Shown here: positions 23,701 to 29,973 of the stretch, in pieces
How positions within the stretch are numbered: the stretch's first letter is position 1
Layout: the number at the start of each line of letters is the position of its first letter
Assembly (NCBI GenBank): GCA_905221545.1
Contig: CAJNDO010000001.1
Coordinates: 124,001-188,000 of the forward strand
Origin: a bacterium
GTDB taxonomy: Bacteria > Bacillota > Bacilli > Lactobacillales > Streptococcaceae
DNA: 64,000 nt
Direction: 5' to 3'
Made by a program: the position numbers and the translations under genes
Notes under the pieces: generated by a model
What the model was told of the DNA's origin: nothing
The model's input: only the letters and a program-made list of their open reading frames with translations
Databases searched by the model: none

Positions 23701-26474
23701 GGTTCATAACCTGCATCTTTAAAATCTCCAATATCACCTGCTGTTGTTAATTTAATAGGTTTTTTATTAGGGTTTGTGAATTTTAATGTATCTGTAGCAG
23801 AAACCCTTGCATCTACCGAACCATCAGTCCATAAGATAGAGTTACCATAGAAATCTCGTGTGATTTCTTCGTGTTTTCCATCTGTAGTATCGAAAAGTTT
23901 CTTCTTACCATCAACAGTTTCTAATGAAGTTGTTTTAACACCACTTGGTAAGATAAACGCTGCTAAACCAGGCATTGACCCACCTCGTAAGATTGGACGT
24001 CCTTCAGCATCTAACACTTGACGAACTTTGATACCATTAGTACTACCTATTTTAAAAACATTTATGTCTTTATTATTTTCATCTTTAACTTTATCCATGT
24101 AACCATTTTGGAACATTCCATCTTTTGTGGTAGTCATTCGTGTTCCAGTAGAATCTAAAATGGTAGGATTTCCATCTGCATCCAATATCGGAAGATTATC
24201 TTTTTCTGATACAAGAACTTTCGCTCCTGATGCAGTTGTTAAGTAATATTTAGCCTCAGTTATGCCGTTTGTTACAACATCTTCTCTAGTAGTTTTCCAA
24301 TATTTATTAATGAACATTGGATTTCCTGCATTATCAACATAGGCTTTTCCATGCTTATCTACTAAGATTGATGTTCCATTGCCATCAACAATAGCATCTC
24401 CGTTATTATCTAGTCTACGGTTGTCCCAATGAACTTCCATCAGTTTTTCCCATGCGCCACCATCAGTTTCGAATTGAGAATACTCACGAAGACCTGATTC
24501 ATCGGCATCCGCCACAACGGCATTTACTGGAACAAGTTGTCCATTATATGTTGCTTGTAAGTATAATGATACCCCGAAGTTTGAATGGTCACGAGATGAA
24601 CTGAACGCTGTTAAACCTTCACGTTTCGTTCCTGTTGGGTTCGTTTCAGAGTCTCCTTCTCTTCTTTCACGGTAAGTTGTTTCAATCCCAGCTTTACGAA
24701 GATAACTGTTTGTCTTATCTTGTGTTGTTAATAGGACATCAACACCACGTCCACCACCATTTGGCGCATCAACAATATCGTAGACAGCAGTTGTATCTGT
24801 AGTGTTTTTACCATTCACACCATTTTTATAATATCTTAATCTATTTCCTTGTCCTTTTTGAGGATCTGTTGCTACTTCTTTAGGTGCTAATTTAGAAACA
24901 GTGGCACTTAAACGATATCCTTCTACACGAGTAGGTACATCGAATTTCATTCCTACTTGTAATACTTCGTAGATTTCCCCTAATTTCTTAGTTGTATATG
25001 TTGTAGGATTACTAGCATTCGGAACTTTTACATTCGTTTCCCCTTGCTTACCACCACTATAGTAGATATGTTGCTCATACTTTGCAATCCCCATTTTCAG
25101 GAATGCATCATCTGTTGATTTCATTTTAGTTCCTTTGGCATAAAGAACTCCATCAACCGTATAATCTCTTCCTAAAGTGACATCACGATACATTGAGAAG
25201 TAACCTTCAAATGTACGACCTGTTGACCCTTTATTGGCATCTAATTCTTTATATAGTCGTCCATCTGGTGTAGCTGTTGTATTTTCATAATATCTTACTG
25301 GAGTTGCTACTGTTCCGTCTGTGTATGTAATTGTTGCTGATGCAAAGTTGAACCAGTTAATAGAACTCGATAATTGTTCAAGGTTCTTAATCCCTGCAGA
25401 TGCAACCATTACTTGCCCTGGTTCAAATGTTGTTGAACCTGAACCATCCGCATAAGTAATCGTTGTGAAACCAGCCGCTTGAGCCCCTCTTGTTTTGTTA
25501 ACTGTAATAACATCTTCGTTTGTTAACCCTGGGTTCGATGTACGAATTTGTTTAATAATCGCTGCAACTTCAGAATCAGTCAAGTCTTCCGCATTAAGTA
25601 CTGGTGTTAACTCTTGTGGTGCACTATCTCTTCCGCCGGCATTTGCAGCATTTGATTCATCTAATACAGCCTCAACTTTTCCGATATGACCAGCACGTTT
25701 CATTTCTCCGTAAACAGCTTCGATAGCTGAAGAGATACGTTGGAGTTGGTTATCTAGTTCTTCTTTAGTGATTTCACCCGCAAGAAGCGCCTTCTTAGAA
25801 GCTTCGATTTGAACCTTAGCAGAGGCTACTGCAGCTGCAATAGCGTCTTTCCCTGCTTGGTCTTCAGCCTTTTTAGAAGCAAAGTGTGCTGCGGTAGTAT
25901 TGAGAACTTCTGCTTCAGATGTTAACTGTTCAAGGATTGTCTTTGTAGCAGTAATTGGGTTTTCTGCTTTCTTTTCTTCCTTTTTGTCTTTATCAGTCTT
26001 ATCTTCAGCTTTTTTATCAGATTTTTCTTCTGTGGCCTTCTCTTTGTTATCTGTAGCTTTATCAGCTTTATCTACAGATTCAGTTTCTTTTTCAGTTGCA
26101 CCTGTAGTAGTTGATCCAACATCGGTAGCCTTCTCATCTTTATTAGTGAGTTCTGCTGCTAACTTGGCGATTTCTTCCTCGCTCAACTCTGGTTTCTCTA
26201 AAACAGGAGCTTCTGTTGTAGTACCAGTAGCTGGCAAGGTCACATTCGTCGGAGAAGTTGCCCCCTCCCCATCTTTTGGAGTAGAGGTTACGGCTTCTGT
26301 TTTATTGTCAGCAGTTGCTTCTTCTGCCTTAGCAGTAGATTGGGCAGCACCCAAAATCAAGGCTGTACCCAAAAGTACACTCGCAGCACCAAAATGATAC
26401 TTACGAATTGAGAAACGCTGACTCAATCCATACCAATCAAAAGATTTATTTTTTTGTCTTTTCGATTTATACAT
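8748..26474 (-). CDS. giant LPXTG-anchored CshA/Mub-type repeat adhesin (5,908 residues)
   Basis: A surface fibril or mucus-binding adhesin by architecture; its ligand is not known. Residues 1-50 are a YSIRK-type signal (FSIRK at 21-25, then GAASVLLGTALILGAA, likely cut after AKA). Residues 51-175 are Glu/Lys/Thr-rich and 175-280 helical. Residues 280-1280 form a non-repeated region resembling the CshA N-terminus, with GDAPSSYG near 985, an EF-like loop DFNGNGKFDVDEA near 1190 and SGEVEDF near 1255. About 1290-1885 hold two CshA-type fibril repeats (FVGTAKGIAIRA, FVGVGTGVTI). Residues 1886-5795 carry about 13 Mub B2-like modules (each opening near TRTI.Y), 9 Mub B1/MucBP-like modules and Asp/Pro/Asn linkers. 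A Pro/Gly spacer, LPNTG at 5873-5877, a hydrophobic segment and ARKKRKDEE complete a sortase A signal. The frame is intact. The promoter looks phase-variable. Confidence 0.93.
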   Translation of the reverse strand: MYKSKRQKNKSFDWYGLSQRFSIRKYHFGAASVLLGTALILGAAQSTAKAEEATADNKTEAVTSTPKDGEGATSPTNVTLPATGTTTEAPVLEKPELSEEEIAKLAAELTNKDEKATDVGSTTTGATEKETESVDKADKATDNKEKATEEKSDKKAEDKTDKDKKEEKKAENPITATKTILEQLTSEAEVLNTTAAHFASKKAEDQAGKDAIAAAVASAKVQIEASKKALLAGEITKEELDNQLQRISSAIEAVYGEMKRAGHIGKVEAVLDESNAANAGGRDSAPQELTPVLNAEDLTDSEVAAIIKQIRTSNPGLTNEDVITVNKTRGAQAAGFTTITYADGSGSTTFEPGQVMVASAGIKNLEQLSSSINWFNFASATITYTDGTVATPVRYYENTTATPDGRLYKELDANKGSTGRTFEGYFSMYRDVTLGRDYTVDGVLYAKGTKMKSTDDAFLKMGIAKYEQHIYYSGGKQGETNVKVPNASNPTTYTTKKLGEIYEVLQVGMKFDVPTRVEGYRLSATVSKLAPKEVATDPQKGQGNRLRYYKNGVNGKNTTDTTAVYDIVDAPNGGGRGVDVLLTTQDKTNSYLRKAGIETTYRERREGDSETNPTGTKREGLTAFSSSRDHSNFGVSLYLQATYNGQLVPVNAVVADADESGLREYSQFETDGGAWEKLMEVHWDNRRLDNNGDAIVDGNGTSILVDKHGKAYVDNAGNPMFINKYWKTTREDVVTNGITEAKYYLTTASGAKVLVSEKDNLPILDADGNPTILDSTGTRMTTTKDGMFQNGYMDKVKDENNKDINVFKIGSTNGIKVRQVLDAEGRPILRGGSMPGLAAFILPSGVKTTSLETVDGKKKLFDTTDGKHEEITRDFYGNSILWTDGSVDARVSATDTLKFTNPNKKPIKLTTAGDIGDFKDAGYEPSEWVSPSAYGNKTFGSFSTAVGDGYRLPIGLTEGVSNLSFYGNSTSSVSGFIGFVVTDGGDAPSSYGSAKHVIGNFNKLENNQEITATQPYLGDQPGDPDFRSTVNEKSGDWVLDDLVMTNKYIEKDLGAGETDPTKQVQVTNQKGETGTFLITANGNAVIRKEDGTQVAVNQGDVLTTPDPKTGLPMIGIYNSTTKKLGVGAIPDEGEAQLLDPDAVDNTGKKIKGEYTLRQASDTEYVLYGVKANPGVNNKEAYLRGWVDFNGNGKFDVDEASELIKVTPGQKTYDVKFKNVAQLLDTSIDKAGVRLRIALEEQDIRESTGLAGSGEVEDFQTFVTHFPRGTRHETKDYQGQEQGIKFPTNAMFIANGKSKDSGYKNWAQINNVEVSPKIVLTDKVVDTTKVTTLDPNAEKDKTDLGTKGIVSRLRKNSDGTIYMKDGKVFIDKNDSTVLTGRLVEVKDKNNKVLGTALEVVNPNNKKTEYLMSEYTEYDSVGNKVGTYKINPATTGDNKEITGGFYETTVTFKPELGFVGTAKGIAIRAWDDNGNSTGWEASTATIETSRNSTTLADKDKINGNVNNGVNNYKSMDTTYIPTVIDIKPVGKDETTIDEQGKKQSATPKIPDHGTVESINNEHIDEAKIDKAHVLIDKTKPIKFAITETTGEKIYTEDTKVTEETLVTYEDGGTETFKPVDKIAAGTAVFDQNRPYTVTGTGNITVNKVNYGGGSVPKGAILTGAEPTAPVPVTVLRNGTEVIVPTGEKLKKGDQLVTPLPVHGGAQRTEWTITYQKGETIPGKRTSTDLTLANEITVDQLLGNKGDSITFAGKTYTNNNDTIPKGTKVQGTSVNLLNKKLPKATHVNPTTGEVTTVERRYTKVTENEIEIENEGTYTLVPKTSTNEKGETVYEDAEIVFTPHPSFVGVGTGVTIKQPDVDYDNPDATDSVRRRYGTDYGYAKYTPTVTPNLTATITRKIHYVYEGDKSTAAKDKTPILTIDGKPVTNEQTLTYNRDYVVMSQDGQTEKDITVATEMTLESPITVDRYVRKATGEVVKEATQVTVLKPGDVVKAGTQLPAGTVIVGAWKSINPENDHFTNIISPTLKGYTAEVQLPEGEYTKSEKNGVQSHVRSSNQTPVGVYTPTIKDGKVNNIDVGSYEPMVSAVRADNKDDFDVYVYYKADKQVARVVYIDMDAANNANKGVLETHTGSDKEAEKSTTDTITKDETLLGDSATRIKYSTAATIAKYEAMGYELKRDGFTNDDDGNRIVGGRKFDEESVADSENAGEKPQNQTFYVFLGHKRDTGAKTETADVTRTINYKYKEGGAKAAESVTETLNFKRNITIDMALAAAAFPEDTATFNAENTKATPEEKESAKAKYDAVVAKYNAAAEKAKEDPTTSEALRNADKNVTATEKTLADAKKANNALVITSESTQAQKDAKAATEAALQAAQEAYNNALTARDTARTNYLAASNSDLAKAVVNTQKALEAENAKVAAAKAEYEAKVKDNNASDADKEAALTKFTDALAVAKTAAANATAAKTAFEDARDDEETLKDAKVAEAVKNKAVQDRENTTQAAKDAARHAYYDAIIAKVKEEAKKETPDKNKVAAVSFGEWKALGSSATNLPAGEQLSEAEKQSDNAFNHVTSPTIAGYLADKVAIDKTDAIDPLADDYEVDVFYEKGEQRATVKFVEVDANNPDTVITPGVAEDLVEIGKTGDNFATLNTAAVKAAIKKLQDKGYTLVSDGFENPGTGVSNTTFDNDPKKDQEFVVKVKATVVDIPSFDPTKPESNDNPKPTPGVTPIDPNNPSGPKWTEDLIKAVKVQEEVTRTIKYVYEDGTEVSAEKLTDVADKKVKTLKFTRPGKINVVTGEITYGDWSENQKFEEVKSPTIENYTAAVAGVTPTTDTVPDKTVAAIDKDFEEVVVYKKAKPVTITPTDEVPNDDPNTPVNPNNPIQPGKPIDPSNPDGPKWTKDLIGKLRDARKEEVTRTITYKYSDKATDLKDADAAKAGADVKENVTVTNTVRFKRPVTIDPITKEFTYGDWVADNNDTTLEGKTDLPKVDGYIATGDVDASKKDVTDVKATDKDITDKVVYKALGKYVPVVPAGFNPPTIENPQYPNSEDPSKPGDPTTTTKIPYVPGLTPLNPTTGQPLEPVTPGNPKDGYKVPELPADPTQNTTITYVKDGSQVAVVHFVDEKGKAVNESVIETGDTGGTISTTKVDAVKAALAKDYEIIAPTDATVYTADKEGFYKEADRTFDAVSDKATGAAGEKVPSQQYYVIVKAKELPVVPTKPVNKNNEPVDPTDPTNPNKPRDPQTTVTPKPTDPVPNDPKGRTYGELGLVETVTRTIDYVYDNGTKVEEDKLGTAKDERTKTLTFTRNAKINAVTGEVTYLDANGNATTKELAPWTPATTDTFNTVNSPVIDTYVLLDSNQKTITGETVAATDKDIAHKVVYKKAGSIKPQIPAGVTPLTPATDTPYPNNPQDPSGVLKPDPTKPTDPTQPNGPTTPVIPEVTGYTPYGPNGKPLEKDPNGGYKVPDLPTDPTQDTPIVYVKNGEQLAITKFVDVNGNGLAPSVVDSGDEGTNFTKDADVTATINAILARGYEKVANVNATEKEYPTEATDKVFDKDASTNQEFTVTFKAKELPVDPTKPVDKGNNPVDPTDPTTPNKPRDPETAVTPKPEDKVPNDPKGRTYGELGLVEEVTRTINYVKNDGSKAADPVKETLTFTRKAKINAVTGEVTYLAADGVTPVASKDDAPWTATNGTEFRAVTSPTGTEKPELANYTPTKAVVEAKTGVNATDEDIVETVVYNPSTTDVDPNPVNPGENPDPNKVVENDPKKRTLKELGLIEEVTHTVHYKLEDGSDAGIADNVQTVTFTRTAKIDAVTGAILEYGNWTPDTKAFTAVDTPAKEGYIASAKTSTANDNVGATDKDTEETIIYRKLGKYIPVVPNGVTVPPGTTVENKPYPNATKEDPTKPGTQTDKPVVPYIPGTTPVGPNGQPLEPVTPGNPEGGYKVPDLPADPTEDTTITYVKDGSQVAVVHFIEVNSETDKTEKGAVATSIVDTGDAGKAFTKAADVTTTINALKAKGYTVVENGYPENGTFDADATTTQEYKVLVTVKPVTITPTDEVPNDDPSTPVDPNNPIQPGKPIDPNNSTGPKWTKDLIDKLRDARKEEVTRTITYKYSTETSELKAEDAAKAGQTAADTFENTVTFKRSVTIDPVTKVFTYGDWVADNNDTTLEGKADLPVVAGYVATGDVEASKKDVTDVKATDKDITQNVVYKTVGKYVPVIPEGITPPANTNVDPKPYTNDPQDGSKVKDPDPTNPVVPGTTTPIVPQIPGTTPVGPDGKPLKPVDPADPSKGYVPPTPTDPTKDTSIIYVKDGTQVAVVHFVDEKGRAVNESVVETGDTGNTISKTNVDAVKDKLERKGYVVVEPTDALYTTDKEGFYKEETRTFDAVSDKSTGTAGEKVPSQQYYVIVKAKEIPADPTKPGTPENGTPTPGTDTPAKPGDKIPGDPLNRTYGDLGLVEEVTRTINYVKNDGSKAADPVKETLTFTRKAKINAVTGEVTYLAADGVTPVASKDDAPWTATNGTEFRAVTSPTGAEKPELANYTPSKAEVEAKTGVTATDEDIVETVVYNPTTETVDPKDPNFDPEKPLDPNNPNGPKYKDLKLTEEVARTITYTYADDVADTTKRGTVAAPEFKTTVSFTRTATINKVTGEVTYSDWTAKDNDTTLEKDTKDLPVITGYVATGALDKIKEDVTNVNATDKDITDNVVYKDLGKYVPVVPEGTTPPTIKDPKYPNNPTDPTKPGEPTTTIPNVPGLTPLDPSTGKPLEPVTPGKPEDGFKPPVPQDPTKDTNIVYVKDGSQVAVVHFVDEDGKAVHTSFVEAGNAGSKFTKAGEVTKVVDELKAAGYVVVPNKAGQAEYPGNNGEFDTVDDKGENGVSQVYYVTVAKTVPVTPTTPQNSNEEPKNPNPGDPIDPNNPTGPKWTKEALDKLNNIKSVTRTITYIKDGTDEEVSTTEAPKVTNKVSFTRTAVVNTKDGSVVGYDTTGDGVADVPATDTTSGWNPAGAAKFAEVKSPVVKGYVVKPNQDTQGDLVEADGSKVKASATDLTVDSPNQDLKVRYVAVGTWIPNVPDGETPVNPIPYPNDPKDPGKVVDPNDPTNPNDPNKPSVPVIPHIPGTTPKDPDGNPLKPVDPKDPTKGYVPPTPKTPTENTVIEYVKDTQKATVKYVVEGTSTVLHTDELEGKSGEAINYSTADKLADLRKLGYELVTDGFTSSADKNFDKDTKVDQNFVVTVKPKVVDVPPFDPTNPNDPNTPKPGKPIDPENPNGPKWTEELIKSLDTTKHVTRTISYVDKDGNKVEYLDKDGNKSTADVTDKVTFTRDLKVNVVTGKIVDPNVAWTSKDTTFDAVKSPVAPGYVLKDAKQKVVAETTGLTVNSKDENIKVVYVPVGKIIPNIPTGETPSTPATETPYGNDPQDPGKVVTPDPTKPTDPQDPNSPKVPVVPHVPGYTPKDPNGNPLKPVDPEDPTKGYVPPTPTTPTENTVINYEKADQKAVTKFVDPSGNPIPGVNNIEETGKSGAPLTKATEVTTEIAKLIAKGYDLVSNNYGKDNNGNFDKDSGKDQEYTVVLTPHVEPIKPFDPTNPNDPNKPEPGKPIDPNNPEGPKWTKELIDKLQTTKHVNRTISYVDEKGNKLEYTDKAGNKSTADVTDKATFTREAKINLVTGEITYGKWTEVNGVNKFDEVASPVIKGYVLKDAKQKVVSAKDVNENSEDENIKVVYAKLGSWVPKLPEGQDQIPPKQYENDPKDPTKPGTDKPKVPYVPGFIPVGPDGTPLKPVDPTDPTKGYEVPDVPADPTKDTPINYIPVPKPNNGGGNNGGGGGNIPTPQPQPNPTPQPEPSPAPTPVPVTPETPEQPVVPVTPEQPTQPDTPQYVDGQGELPNTGTEANSSLAALGLLGALSGFGLIARKKRKDEE
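12781..13141 (-). repeat. long internal DNA repeat, copy 1 (B2 module 8)
   Basis: Aligns without gaps to 15274-15634 (offset 2,493 bases). The encoded modules are nearly identical over most of their length. By eye about 18 base changes in the conserved 290 bases alter only two or three residues. Confidence 0.85.
15274..15634 (-). repeat. long internal DNA repeat, copy 2 (B2 module 5)
   Basis: In-register partner of 12781-13141 within the adhesin gene; differences are mostly synonymous. Confidence 0.85.
18900..19680 (-). other. Ala-rich coiled-coil segment nested inside a Mub B2 module
   Basis: About residues 2265-2525 of the adhesin are rich in Ala, Lys, Glu and Asp (for example AAAEKAKEDP, AATEAALQAAQEAY, AALTKFTDALAVAKTAAA) and look like a long helical coil. 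The flanks are the two halves of one B2 module: TRTINYKYKEGG...LNFKRNITID before, and FGEWKALGSS...FNHVTSPTIAGY after. The other modules cross this point with a short TGEVTYGDW turn, so the coil is an insertion. Confidence 0.8.
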
Positions 26475-26534
26475 TTGTTATCACTTTCTTTTTTTATTGA
26501 TTTGTAATCATTTTAAATACAATCACATACTTCA

Positions 26535-26564
26535 ATTATACCACCCCCCCCCCGATTTGGTCAA
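26535..26564 (-). promoter_or_regulatory. adhesin promoter with G10 spacer tract (probable phase switch)
   Basis: Minus strand: -35 TTGACC (26564-26559), 18-base spacer, -10 TATAAT (26540-26535), with TGG directly before the -10. Ten consecutive G (26553-26544) fill most of the spacer. Slippage would change the -35/-10 spacing from the present 18 bases. The predicted leader to the ATG at 26474 is about 54 bases. Confidence 0.8.
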
Positions 26565-26696
26565 TCATTATCAGGTTTTCTTGCTTTATTTTTTTAGTTT
26601 TATTTAAGTGAAAGTGCTAATATATAAATTGGAATACTAACTATTATTTTATGTTATTTTATTTTAGGCTTTCTATTTGTTTTTCACCCCTTTTTT

Positions 26697-26705
26697 TGAT
26701 ATAAT
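26697..26705 (+). promoter_or_regulatory. pepX promoter, extended -10
   Basis: TGATATAAT, 31 bases before the ATG at 26737, with a perfect AAGGAGG at 26726-26732. The rest of the 262-base gap between the adhesin start and pepX is AT-rich with no further feature seen. Confidence 0.7.
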
Positions 26706-26736
26706 AAATTTAATTGTTATTTTATAAGGAGGTTTT

Positions 26737-29010
26737 ATGCGCTTTAATCAATTCAGCTATTTATCACTTCCAAGAGATACTATTTTATATGAATTAAAAA
26801 AGTATGGATTTGATTTTCCATCTGAGTCAACATATAAAAAGATGTTGGAGTCTTTTCTAAGTCGTTTCTTTTTCACTTATCAAGACACCAACTACCCACT
26901 TTCCATCCTAGCAGCTGATAAAAAAACAGACTTGCTGACATTTTTTCAATCAGAAGATGAACTGACAGCAGATATTTTTTATACTGTTGCTTTTCAACTT
27001 TTAGGCTTTTCTTATTTGGTTGACTTCGAAGACAGTGAAGTTTTTCGTAAAGAAACTGGATTTCCCATTATATATGGTGACTTGATTGAAAATCTCTATC
27101 AGTTACTCAATACTCGCACAAAAAAGGGAAATACTCTTATCGACCAACTTGTTAGCGATGGTCTTATTCCAGAGGATAATGACTACCACTACTTTAACGG
27201 CAAGAGTTTAGCAACTTTTTCCAGCCATGATGTTATTCGAGAAGTGGTCTACGTTGAGTCTCGTGTCGATACTGACCAAAAAGGTCTACCAGACCTAGTC
27301 AAGGTTAGCATTATTCGTCCTCATTATGAAGGACAAATCCCTGCTATCATGACAGCTAGTCCTTATCACCAAGGAACAAATGACAAGGCAAGCGATAAGG
27401 CTCTCTACAAGATGGAGGGCGAGCTTGAAGTAAAACCTGCTCACAAGATTGAACTAGAAAAACCTCAAGTCAATCTTGTCCAACCTCAAGGCCAAGCTGA
27501 GCTTGTGTCAGAAGCTGAGGAAAAGTTAAGTCACATCAACTCTAGCTATACACTGAACGATTACTTCCTTCCACGAGGTTTCGCCAATCTCTATGTGTCA
27601 GGTGTTGGTACTAAAGACTCTACTGGTTTCATGACTAATGGCGACTACCAGCAAATCGAGGCTTATAAAAATGTCATTGATTGGCTTAATGACCGTTGCC
27701 GTGCCTTTACCGACCATACGCGCCAGCGTCAAGTAAAGGCTGACTGGTCAAATGGAAAAGTCGCAACAACTGGACTTTCCTATCTAGGTACCATGTCCAA
27801 TGGTCTTGCGTCTACAGGAGTAGATGGTTTAGAAGTCATCATTGCCGAGGCTGGCATTTCCTCATGGTACAACTACTACCGTGAAAACGGTCTGGTAACT
27901 AGCCCAGGTGGTTATCCAGGTGAGGACTTTGACTCTCTTGCTGAATTAACCTACTCTCGTAATCTCATGGCTGGCGACTATATCCGTGGCAATGTGGCTC
28001 ACCAAGCTGACTTGGAAAAAGTAAAAGAGCAACTGGATCGCAAGTCTGGCGACTACAATCAATTTTGGCATGATCGCAACTATCTGCTCAACGCTGATAA
28101 AGTAAAGGCAGAGGTTGTCTTTACCCACGGTTCTCAGGATTGGAATGTCAAACCACTCCATGTTTACCAGATGTTTCATGCTCTCCCTAATCATATAAAC
28201 AAGCATCTCTTTTTCCATAATGGCGCACATGTTTACATGAACAACTGGCAATCCATTGACTTCCGTGAGTCCGTGAATGCCTTATTGACTAAGAAATTAC
28301 TGGTGCAGGAAACGGATTACCAACTTCCTACTGTTATCTGGCAGGACAATACAGCACCTCAGTCTTGGTTATCGCTTGATAACTTCGGTGAGCAAGAAAA
28401 CTTTGAAACCTTCTCACTTGGGCAAGAAGAGCAAGTCATTCAAAACCAGTATCCAGATAAGGATTTTGAGCGTTATGGTAAGACCTACCAGACCTTCAAT
28501 ACGGAACTTTATCAAGGAAAAGTCAATCAAATTACAATTGACCTTCCTGTGACCAAAGACATTCACTTGAACGGTCGAGCTCAACTCAATCTTCGTATCA
28601 AATCCAGCACAAACAAAGGGTTATTATCAGCCCAACTGCTAGAATTTGGACAGAAGAAATACCTACAACCTTATCCAGCTGTTTTAAGTGCTAGAACCAT
28701 TGACAACGGACGCTACCACATGTTGGAAAATCTCTGTGAATTGCCATTTAGACCAGAGGCACAACGAGTCGTGACAAAAGGTTACCTTAATTTACAGAAT
28801 AGAAATGATTTACTGTTAGTAGAGGATATTACTGCAGATGAATGGATGGATGTGCAATTTGAACTGCAGCCAACTATTTACAAGTTAAAAGAAGGAGATA
28901 CTCTCCGTCTAGTCCTTTATACTACTGACTTTGAAATCACCATCCGTGATAATACTGATTACCACCTGACTGTTGATCTTGAACAGTCTACACTTATCTT
29001 ACCTTGTTAA
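26737..29010 (+). CDS. pepX: Xaa-Pro dipeptidyl-peptidase
   Basis: Serine peptidase that releases X-Pro dipeptides from peptide N-termini and helps the cell use proline-rich peptides. The 757 residues match the usual length of lactic streptococcal PepX. The catalytic triad is visible at the expected places: Ser348 in TGLSYLG, Asp468 in [10 protein letters not shown] and His498 in NGAHVYMNN. The N-terminal helical domain ([16 protein letters not shown]) and the C-terminal jelly-roll domain are both present, and no signal peptide is seen, so it is cytoplasmic. It is divergent from the adhesin gene and followed by a decayed copy of its own 3' end. Confidence 0.97.
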   Translation: MRFNQFSYLSLPRDTILYELKKYGFDFPSESTYKKMLESFLSRFFFTYQDTNYPLSILAADKKTDLLTFFQSEDELTADIFYTVAFQLLGFSYLVDFEDSEVFRKETGFPIIYGDLIENLYQLLNTRTKKGNTLIDQLVSDGLIPEDNDYHYFNGKSLATFSSHDVIREVVYVESRVDTDQKGLPDLVKVSIIRPHYEGQIPAIMTASPYHQGTNDKASDKALYKMEGELEVKPAHKIELEKPQVNLVQPQGQAELVSEAEEKLSHINSSYTLNDYFLPRGFANLYVSGVGTKDSTGFMTNGDYQQIEAYKNVIDWLNDRCRAFTDHTRQRQVKADWSNGKVATTGLSYLGTMSNGLASTGVDGLEVIIAEAGISSWYNYYRENGLVTSPGGYPGEDFDSLAELTYSRNLMAGDYIRGNVAHQADLEKVKEQLDRKSGDYNQFWHDRNYLLNADKVKAEVVFTHGSQDWNVKPLHVYQMFHALPNHINKHLFFHNGAHVYMNNWQSIDFRESVNALLTKKLLVQETDYQLPTVIWQDNTAPQSWLSLDNFGEQENFETFSLGQEEQVIQNQYPDKDFERYGKTYQTFNTELYQGKVNQITIDLPVTKDIHLNGRAQLNLRIKSSTNKGLLSAQLLEFGQKKYLQPYPAVLSARTIDNGRYHMLENLCELPFRPEAQRVVTKGYLNLQNRNDLLLVEDITADEWMDVQFELQPTIYKLKEGDTLRLVLYTTDFEITIRDNTDYHLTVDLEQSTLILPC

Positions 29011-29480
29011 AAGGTATAATGTAATAGACATTCAGTATGGAAAAATTTCCACTTGAATAGTCTAACGAAACAGAAACTTGGTATCAAATCCACTCTCAAA
29101 GAAGGGCTTATGATAAACCCATAACTGGAGTTTGGACAAATGATACTAACACCCCTAACCAACATGTGTAACCCTCTATTCATGCACGCTACCACACCAC
29201 ATGTTGGATAATTTCTGTGAATTGCCGTTTAGCGTACATTCACAACAAGCCGTGACAAAATGCTACCATAATTAATTGATTCTCTGTCAGTAAAGAATAG
29301 CAATGTAGATGAACGGATAGATATCCAATTCAATTGCACCCAACTAGTGACAAGTTAAAAGAGGGAGATGCTCTACATCTAGTTCTTTATACTACTGACT
29401 TTGAAATCATTATACGTGACAATACCGCTTACCACTCGACTGACGATTTCGATCAGTCCACGCTTTCTGTACTTTGTACA
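29011..29480 (+). pseudogene. decayed tandem duplicate of the pepX 3' end
   Basis: This 470-base stretch aligns along its length with the last ~475 bases of pepX (about 28537-29010). Shared blocks include CGCTACCAC, ATGTTGGA.AAT.TCTGTGAATTGCC, CAAGTTAAAAGA.GGAGA, CTTTATACTACTGACTTTGA and GATCAGTCCACGCTT against GAACAGTCTACACTT. Many substitutions, small indels and in-frame stops show it is not translated. It ends 15 bases before argR. The origin is probably an unequal tandem duplication or a recombination that left a divergent pepX tail. Confidence 0.85.
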
Positions 29481-29495
29481 AGGAGTTAAATTATT

Positions 29496-29966
29496 ATGAA
29501 TAAATCTGAACACCGACACCAACTCATACGCGCTCTTGTTGCAAAAAACAAGATTCATACACAGGCTGAGTTGCAAGCCCTTCTTGCTGATAACGACATT
29601 CAAGTTACTCAGGCAACTCTCTCACGCGACATCAAAAATATGAACCTGTCAAAAGTCCGCGAAGAGGATAACTCTTACTACGTGCTCAATACAGGTTCTA
29701 TCTCAAAATGGGAGAAACGTCTCGAAATCTACATGGAAGACGCCCTTGTCTTGATGCGCCCAGTTCAACACCAAGTACTTTTGAAAACTCTTCCTGGTTT
29801 GGCTCAATCATTTGGTTCTATTATTGATGCTTTGAGCTTCCCTGACGCTATCGCTACCCTCTGTGGCGATGATGTCTGTCTCGTTATCTGCGAAGATGCA
29901 GAAGCTGCTCAAAAATGCTTTGAAGATCTGAAAAAATTCGCCCCACCATTTTTCTTTGGTGAATAG
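29496..29966 (+). CDS. argR: ArgR-family arginine repressor
   Basis: Cytoplasmic DNA-binding regulator of arginine metabolism that acts as a hexamer with arginine as corepressor. The 156 residues comprise an N-terminal winged helix (MNKSEHRHQLIRALVAKN, with TQATLSRDIKNMNLSKV as recognition helix) and a C-terminal oligomerisation/arginine-binding domain. That domain has GLAQSFGSIIDALSF and IATLCGDDVCLVIC. AAGGAG precedes the ATG. Pneumococci carry several ArgR paralogues; from recalled gene order this one, beside pepX, is the ArgR1 type. It is followed by a clear terminator. Confidence 0.93.
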   Translation: MNKSEHRHQLIRALVAKNKIHTQAELQALLADNDIQVTQATLSRDIKNMNLSKVREEDNSYYVLNTGSISKWEKRLEIYMEDALVLMRPVQHQVLLKTLPGLAQSFGSIIDALSFPDAIATLCGDDVCLVICEDAEAAQKCFEDLKKFAPPFFFGE

Positions 29967-29973
29967 CAAAATC

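Noticed and set aside
8865..25689. Many open frames on the plus strand across the adhesin gene, some Trp- or Ser-rich
   Set aside because: They are shadows of the repetitive minus-strand gene: period and composition follow the repeats, and none has a ribosome site or recognisable motif.
29007..29603. Two short minus-strand frames opposite the pepX remnant and argR
   Set aside because: They lack ribosome sites and lie antisense to the pepX-derived sequence and argR.
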